DNA of 64,000 bases from the NCBI RefSeq assembly GCF_003316845.1, contig NZ_QMIK01000004.1:744001-808000 (forward strand). The letters are read 5' to 3'. Shown here piece after piece: positions 59,342-64,000 of the stretch (position 1 is the first letter of the stretch; each line of letters opens with the position of its first letter). This DNA comes from Cognataquiflexum aquatile (GTDB lineage: Bacteria; Bacteroidota; Bacteroidia; Cytophagales; Cyclobacteriaceae). The notes under the pieces were generated by a model. The model saw only the letters and a list, made by a program, of their open reading frames with translations, was not told the origin of the DNA and did no database searches. A program made the position numbers and the translations under genes.

Positions 59342-60262
59342 ATGAGTATAGCCATAATTTCCCCTGGAAGGGATGTTAGTTCTTGGGTAAAATCTTTTAA
59401 AAAAGCAGACCCATCTATTGATATTCAAATTTTTCCGGATATCAGGGACAAAGAATCTGTTGAGCTTGTCATTTTATGGCAGCATCCTAAAGGTATTCTC
59501 AAGGAATTTCCTAACCTGAAGTTGATTTGCTCTATGGGAGCGGGAGTGGATCATATTCTGAGTGATCCTGAGATTCCGATTACACTGCCAATCACAAGAA
59601 TTGTTGATCCTGGACTTACGGTTCCCATGACCAATTATGTGGTTATGGCTACTTTAAATTACCAAAGGCAATTGTATAGGTATCAGTCCAATCAAAAAAA
59701 GAAAGTTTGGGACATGACTAATCCCGAACTCGAAATTCAGGTCGGTGTCATGGGTGTTGGGGCTTTGGGCAGTGATGTTATTTCAAAATTGAAGATGTTG
59801 GGATTTCCTGTTTTTGGATATGGTAACAGTCCAAAGACTGACACGGATTATCCTTATTTTTATGGAGATGAACTTCCCCAATTCCTAAATAACGTAAACT
59901 TAATTGTTTGTATGCTACCTTTGACCCCAAGAACAGAAAATATCCTTAACCTGGATTTTTTTCGAAAGTGTAACAAAGGTACTTATATCATAAATGTAGC
60001 AAGAGGGAATCATCTTGTTGAAGGTGATTTAGTGACAGCAATCGGTGAAGGCATCATATCAGGTGCTTTTTTGGATGTTTTCAGGCAAGAACCTTTGCCA
60101 CAGGAACATCCCTTTTGGAATTCTGACAAAATTACTGTTACGCCGCATATTGCCAGCGTGACAAATCCAAATTCTGCCATACCACAAATAATTGAAAACT
60201 ATAAAAGGATAAAAGACAAGAAACAACTACTGAATCAGATTAACCGAATTTTAGGTTATTAA
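59342..60262 (+). CDS. D-2-hydroxyacid dehydrogenase, GhrA-like
   Basis: 306 residues from the ATG at 59342 (MSIAIISPGRD); an in-frame upstream start would add 16 residues of low likelihood. It belongs to the D-isomer-specific 2-hydroxyacid dehydrogenases, close to glyoxylate/hydroxypyruvate reductase A: SMGAGVDHI, VGVMGVGALGSDV (nucleotide motif), the catalytic Arg in NVARGNHL, Glu in FRQEPLP, and His in TPHIAS. It reduces glyoxylate, hydroxypyruvate or a similar acid with NAD(P)H. The universal stress gene follows 12 bp later. Confidence 0.9.
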   Translation: MSIAIISPGRDVSSWVKSFKKADPSIDIQIFPDIRDKESVELVILWQHPKGILKEFPNLKLICSMGAGVDHILSDPEIPITLPITRIVDPGLTVPMTNYVVMATLNYQRQLYRYQSNQKKKVWDMTNPELEIQVGVMGVGALGSDVISKLKMLGFPVFGYGNSPKTDTDYPYFYGDELPQFLNNVNLIVCMLPLTPRTENILNLDFFRKCNKGTYIINVARGNHLVEGDLVTAIGEGIISGAFLDVFRQEPLPQEHPFWNSDKITVTPHIASVTNPNSAIPQIIENYKRIKDKKQLLNQINRILGY

Positions 60263-60274
60263 AAAGTCAACAAA

Positions 60275-61117
60275 ATGGACACTACTTTTAAGATTGTTTG
60301 CCCGACAGATTTCTCTGAATGTTCACTCAATGCCATTGAATACGCTGCAAAATTGGGAGAAATGTACAAAGCCGATTTGTTTTTATTTCATGTTCCGGAC
60401 AAAGAAGATTATCAAAAACTTGCCTCAAACGAATTTCATGCAGGAGACCAATACAGTTTTATTCAAAAAAAACTTGATAGTCTTGTGAAAGTTGTCAGTC
60501 AGGAAAGTATACCAAATGGGTTGAAATCCTGCCAAAGCGAGTTTATTGAAGGGAAGACTGTCAATACTATTTTGGACTATGCTGATGCAAACAATGCTGA
60601 CCTTATTATCATGGGGACAGAAGGTGTCAATGATTTTAAGCAAAATTATATCGGTACAAGGGCAAGCAGGTTAGTAGAAAAATCAGAAAGAGATGTCATG
60701 GTTATCCCTAGGAAGGTTTTCTTCAAATCTCCAAAGAAATTGGTTTATGCCACTGATTATTTGGAAGAAGATAAACTTGCAGTTCAGAAAGTTGTGGAAT
60801 TGGCCGGATTCTGGGAAAGTGAAATTGACATTGTCCATGTAAGCACCAAGGTGAAGAATATTGATAAGTCCCTTCATATGACGATGGTACAGGAAATAAG
60901 GCCATTCATCAAATATGAAAAAGTCAATTTTGTCCTCAAATCCTATCGGGACGAACCGGGACTTGGTTTGGAAAATTACCTAATCATCGCCAAAGGCGAT
61001 ATTCTGATTACCCTAAGCAAAAAGAAAACCTGGTTTGAACAGATATTTTCAAACAACCTTTCCCGAAAAATGTCTTATTTTATCAATAAACCTCTGCTCG
61101 TAATCAAGAAGGTTTAG
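60275..61117 (+). CDS. Universal stress protein, two tandem UspA domains
   Basis: A 280-residue cytoplasmic protein with two UspA-like domains. The first (about 5-145) has VCPTDFSECSLNAIEYAAKL and the ATP-loop-like DLIIMGTEGVND...GTRASRLVEKSE. The second (about 152-280) has LVYATDYLEEDKLAVQ but its nucleotide loop is reduced (ILITLSKKKTW), so only the first domain is likely to bind ATP. It starts 12 bp after the GhrA-like gene and should be cotranscribed with it. Confidence 0.92.
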   Translation: MDTTFKIVCPTDFSECSLNAIEYAAKLGEMYKADLFLFHVPDKEDYQKLASNEFHAGDQYSFIQKKLDSLVKVVSQESIPNGLKSCQSEFIEGKTVNTILDYADANNADLIIMGTEGVNDFKQNYIGTRASRLVEKSERDVMVIPRKVFFKSPKKLVYATDYLEEDKLAVQKVVELAGFWESEIDIVHVSTKVKNIDKSLHMTMVQEIRPFIKYEKVNFVLKSYRDEPGLGLENYLIIAKGDILITLSKKKTWFEQIFSNNLSRKMSYFINKPLLVIKKV

Positions 61118-61122
61118 CATTG

Positions 61123-61827
61123 CTATTTTGAAGAACTGCCGAACTTTGATTTTAGAAACGATACAAATTCTTGACGTGTGGTAGGATTGGTCAGAATATT
61201 TTTGACCATTTTGAGGTAGTTCGAAGCAGTGATTTTTTTAGGGTTTGATGGAGTCTGGTTTTCTGTAAATTTTTGCTCCTTTATTTTCTTTTGAGCATCA
61301 GATTCTTGAGTTTCTTTTGTTTTGTATCCAATAAGGTCGTCAGCCTTTGAAAAACTCGATTTTGACCTTTCTTGGTAGCCTAATTTTTCTTCCACCAAGC
61401 CTTTGTTGTTATAGGATACAGCATCCTCAGGATCGAGTTCTATTGCTTTTTCGTAATCCTCGATCGCACCCGCCAAATCGCCAATCCTGTCTCTAAAATA
61501 CGCCCTACTTGCAAATCTGTAAGGGTTTTTGGGGTCAAGATTGATGGCCCTGTCAAATTCCGACATGGCTTCCTCGTTATTTTTCATCAGGTGCAATACT
61601 ACTGCCCTGTCATTGATGTAGGAAGGATTGTAGGGATCAAAATCAAGCAGTCTGTTAAAATCATTCAAAGCCGATTCAAAAATGCCCAAACGGGAATAAA
61701 CCCTAGCACGGAAAAAATAGAATTCAGGGTTTTTCCCGTCTGTGTTGATACAAAAATTGATCTGAGTCAGCGCCTCTTGGAATTTCCCTTCCTTGAAATA
61801 GGTTACGCTTAGTTGAAATTCTTCCAC
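61123..61827 (-). CDS. Tetratricopeptide repeat protein
   Basis: A 234-residue protein beginning at a GTG (61827) with four to five TPR units (about 5-155): EALTQINFCINTDGKNPEFY, SALNDFNRLLDFDPYNPSYI, EAMSEFDRAINLDPKNPYRF, and GAIEDYEKAIELDPEDAVSY. A charged linker and a short basic helix (YLKMVKNILTNPTTRQEFVS) end the protein. There is no signal peptide. A partner is not known. It is transcribed divergently from holA and converges with the universal stress gene, 5 bp apart. Confidence 0.88.
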   Translation of the reverse strand: MEEFQLSVTYFKEGKFQEALTQINFCINTDGKNPEFYFFRARVYSRLGIFESALNDFNRLLDFDPYNPSYINDRAVVLHLMKNNEEAMSEFDRAINLDPKNPYRFASRAYFRDRIGDLAGAIEDYEKAIELDPEDAVSYNNKGLVEEKLGYQERSKSSFSKADDLIGYKTKETQESDAQKKIKEQKFTENQTPSNPKKITASNYLKMVKNILTNPTTRQEFVSFLKSKFGSSSK

Positions 61828-61929
61828 GTCTTTATTTATTACTTTGAAGTAAATACAAAATTAAGGGTAATAAAGTTTAAAATTACCTGAGTGCCCACGC
61901 GGTATCCTTTTCCCAAAATGTTTTCTTTA

Positions 61930-61937
61930 TATCTTTG
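61930..61937 (+). promoter_or_regulatory. -7 promoter element of holA
   Basis: TATCTTTG is an exact TAnnTTTG, 17 bp before the ATG, with a weak -33 (TTT, 61908-61910) at the N19 spacing. The leader would be about ten nucleotides. Confidence 0.45.
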
Positions 61938-61954
61938 AACCGAAAACTCAAACC

Positions 61955-62977
61955 ATGGCCAACAAAGCAGAAGATGTATTAAAAGACCTTAAGTCAGGGA
62001 AATATGCACCTATCTATTTTTTGCAAGGGGAGGAACCGTTTTTTATAGATCAGATATCTGATTTTATTGAAGCCAATGCTTTGCAGCCTCATGACAAAGG
62101 TTTCAATCAAGTGGTTATGTACGGCAAAGATGTCACTATACCTGACATTTTAAATAACGCAAGGCGGTTCCCAATGATGGCTGACAGGCAGGTGGTCATT
62201 GTAAAGGAAGCGCAAAATATCCCACAGCTTGGCAAAGAAGAAATCGATCAGATGCTGATCAATTATGTCAAGAATCCGCTGCCAAGCACCATTTTGGTAT
62301 TTGCACATAAGTATAAAAACATTGATGGGAGAAAGGCTTTGGCCAAGGAATTGGAAAAAAGCGCTGTTTTTGTCAAATCGGAGAAGATAAAGGATACATT
62401 TTTGCCTGGCTGGATAGAAAGTTTTGTAAAAAGTAAAGGCTTTTCTATTGACAATACAACCTCGTTTTTTTTGGCGGACAGCATTGGAAATAACCTTGAA
62501 GTAATCTCCAACGAGCTTTCAAAACTGTTTCTCAACCTTCAGGGCGAAACAAAAATCACCAAAGACCATATCCAAAAATTTATTGGGATAAATAAGGAGT
62601 ACAACACTTTTGAGTTGACCAAAGCAATGGGCGTTAAGGACGTTGTCAAGGCCAATAAAATCATTCATTATTTTTCCCAAAACCCCAAAAGCCATCCGGT
62701 GATACCGATCATAGCTCTGGTGTATAACTTTTTCAGTAAAGTTGCCTTGGTCCATTTCAACAAACAAATGCAGGACGCAGAACTTGCCCGAGTTACAGGA
62801 GTGAACCCTTATTTCCTTAAAGAATACAGGATTGCTGCGAATAATTACCGCTTGGGCAAGGTTATTGATTGCTTCGCATATATAAAAGAGGCGGATTTGC
62901 GTTCTAAGGGAGTCGATGCAGGCGAAATGGAGGACAGGGAGATTCTTAGAGAATTAGTATATAAAATTATGCATTAA
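61955..62977 (+). CDS. holA: DNA polymerase III delta subunit
   Basis: A 340-residue delta subunit of the clamp loader, which opens the sliding clamp. The N-terminal domain starts KYAPIYFLQGEEPFFIDQIS, the Bacteroidota form of the HolA opening; YVKNPLPSTILVFAHKYKNID and ALAKELEKSAVFVKSEK follow, then the C-terminal collar with NTFELTKAMGVKDVVKAN and YFLKEYRIAANNY. The protein lacks Walker motifs, as expected for delta. Start is ATG at 61955. Confidence 0.94.
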   Translation: MANKAEDVLKDLKSGKYAPIYFLQGEEPFFIDQISDFIEANALQPHDKGFNQVVMYGKDVTIPDILNNARRFPMMADRQVVIVKEAQNIPQLGKEEIDQMLINYVKNPLPSTILVFAHKYKNIDGRKALAKELEKSAVFVKSEKIKDTFLPGWIESFVKSKGFSIDNTTSFFLADSIGNNLEVISNELSKLFLNLQGETKITKDHIQKFIGINKEYNTFELTKAMGVKDVVKANKIIHYFSQNPKSHPVIPIIALVYNFFSKVALVHFNKQMQDAELARVTGVNPYFLKEYRIAANNYRLGKVIDCFAYIKEADLRSKGVDAGEMEDREILRELVYKIMH

Positions 62978-62992
62978 AGGCATTATTCACCC

Positions 62993-64000
62993 ATGAGGAA
63001 AAGTTTTGTAGTGTTTTTGATTCTGTGGAGTACCCACAATGTAAGTTCGCAGACAGGTCTATACCATTCAGGAGAACAGAAGGTTTTGGACGATAATTTT
63101 GAATTGTTCCACAAACACCTTTTTTCTGCTTCAAGGTTTGAATACGAGGAACTCAAAGTTGCGGATTTGGATGGAAACCAACAGGTGTTGGTGGATTTTT
63201 TCCATGCTGTCTCGGCCCTGAAGATAGAAAATCCCGGCGCTTCCGATCTTGTCAACCATTTTATCCGAAACTACCCAAGCCATCCCAAAAAAAACGAGGC
63301 TGCATTTATCCTTGGGAGTTACTATTTTGACAAGAAAAATTACCGGGAGGCCATACCTGCATTTCAAAAAATTGAAACCTCTGCCATCAAACCTGATCAA
63401 AAATCAGAAATCTATTTCAAGACAGGGTATTCCTTTTTTCAGCTCAAGGATAATAAAAATGCCTTGAATTATTTCAATCAGGTAAAGGTCGAAAAAGGGG
63501 AGTATGCTGCTGATGCCTATTATTATGCAGGGTTTATTTCAAAAGAATCAGGGAATTTTGACCTGGCCATCAAGGATTTCAAGGAAGCAGAAAAAGCAAA
63601 CTTTTATGCACCCAAAGTCCCCTATATGCTTGCAGGGATTTATTACCAACAAGGTTATTTCGATGAATTGATTGCCTATGCAGAACCGGTTTTGAAATCC
63701 CGTCCCAATCTAGACCGCAAGGAAGAAATCCATTTATACCTTGCCGAGGCTTATTTTGAAAAGAGGAATTTTACGGCGGCCGCTCAGAATTACGATGCTT
63801 TTGTAAATGCCCAAAAAAGGGATTTAGACCGGTCCCAAATCTATAAAGCAGGGGTGGCGCAATTTGAGATTGGAAACTTCCAAAGAGCTACAGACTATTT
63901 TAAAGTATCCGCAGTCATCGAAGATGAGATCGGACAGGTGTCGAGCTACTATCTCGGACATGCTTATCTCAAATTGAACAACCCACAATTTGCTTCCACA
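62993..64000 (+). CDS. Large exported TPR protein, cut by the window end
   Basis: The frame is open from the ATG at 62993 to the last base (336 codons visible), so the 3' end is missing. A signal peptide (MRKSFVVFLILWSTHNVSSQ) is followed by many TPR-like repeats, e.g. AFILGSYYFDKKNYREAIPA, EIYFKTGYSFFQLKDNKNAL, DAYYYAGFISKESGNFDLAI and LYLAEAYFEKRNFTAAAQNY. It begins 15 bp after holA and is probably cotranscribed. It looks like the large periplasmic TPR proteins of Bacteroidota, some of which serve envelope or gliding/T9SS functions; no specific assignment is made. Confidence 0.85.
   Translation, partial: MRKSFVVFLILWSTHNVSSQTGLYHSGEQKVLDDNFELFHKHLFSASRFEYEELKVADLDGNQQVLVDFFHAVSALKIENPGASDLVNHFIRNYPSHPKKNEAAFILGSYYFDKKNYREAIPAFQKIETSAIKPDQKSEIYFKTGYSFFQLKDNKNALNYFNQVKVEKGEYAADAYYYAGFISKESGNFDLAIKDFKEAEKANFYAPKVPYMLAGIYYQQGYFDELIAYAEPVLKSRPNLDRKEEIHLYLAEAYFEKRNFTAAAQNYDAFVNAQKRDLDRSQIYKAGVAQFEIGNFQRATDYFKVSAVIEDEIGQVSSYYLGHAYLKLNNPQFAST

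Noticed and set aside
1-64000. tRNA, rRNA or riboswitch genes
   Set aside because: None of the hairpin-rich intergenic segments showed a tRNA cloverleaf, rRNA sequence or recognisable riboswitch core on reading.

Overview
The window looks like a piece of chromosome from a marine or aquatic member of the Bacteroidota, most likely Cytophagales/Cyclobacteriaceae. The evidence is a type IX secretion tail on a large amylase, a SusE/F-like lipoprotein, a GLPGLI protein beside a TonB-type outer-membrane barrel, N-terminal-TPR sensor kinases and cyclases, several Gfo/Idh/MocA oxidoreductases with Tat-like signals, and -7 promoter elements of the Bacteroidota form TAnnTTTG. No rRNA, tRNA, CRISPR array, prophage or complete insertion sequence was seen. 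The species assignment is inference.

Layout. 1-7.6 kb: mostly minus-strand housekeeping genes (msrB, a four-helix-bundle protein, a penicillin-acylase-type Ntn hydrolase, a class III aminotransferase, a SAM methyltransferase) separated by unusually repeat-rich spacers: a 252-bp tandem duplication, 7-bp and 9-bp periodic tracts, an 83-bp tandem array and REP-like elements. 7.7-12.5 kb: an exported protein and an S8 protease, a TPR histidine kinase, and a PBP2-type protein overlapping the kinase tail to tail. 12.6-24.7 kb: an alpha-glucan locus. A LacI-type regulator, a GH31 alpha-glucosidase and an SLC45-like MFS transporter lie on the minus strand; a SusE/F-like lipoprotein, a secreted GH13 enzyme with a T9SS tail, a class II fructose-bisphosphate aldolase and a lipoprotein GH13 amylase lie on the plus strand. 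A 16-bp operator-like sequence is shared by the two control regions. No susC or susD is present.

24.7-30.7 kb: a lipoprotein, a small exported protein, a di-heme cytochrome c, and two tandem paralogous small proteins leading into a TPR adenylate/guanylate cyclase. 31-41.6 kb: a sugar or polyol utilisation neighbourhood with three Gfo/Idh/MocA oxidoreductases, a TIM-barrel isomerase, a cupin, an SDR, an AraC regulator, a lipoprotein, a CPBP membrane protein and a GH99-like/WbsX-type lipoprotein. 41.7-46.5 kb: a tight five-gene minus-strand operon (FAH-family hydrolase, M23 peptidase, Bcp peroxiredoxin, split transketolase N and C) ending at a clear terminator. 46.7-47.1 kb: a GxxExxY gene flanked by inverted repeats. 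47.1-53.2 kb: an OmpR-type two-component system divergent from GLPGLI plus an outer-membrane barrel, with helically phased TTAACC repeats in the shared intergenic DNA.

54.0-55.0 kb: a Xre/MbcA/ParS-RES toxin-antitoxin locus in which the toxin carries an in-frame TGA. 55.1-64 kb: a phosphoserine phosphatase-phosphoglycerate dehydrogenase fusion, a NUDIX/CAT-like/DUF2911 operon, a GhrA-like dehydrogenase, a tandem universal stress protein, a TPR protein, holA, and a large TPR protein cut by the window end.

The strongest candidates for a second look are the interrupted RES toxin, the inverted-repeat-bounded GxxExxY gene, the phased repeats between the two-component system and the GLPGLI/barrel pair, the SusCD-less glucan locus with its shared operator, the tandem small proteins fused in an operon with a cyclase, and the intergenic heptamer-periodic DNA.
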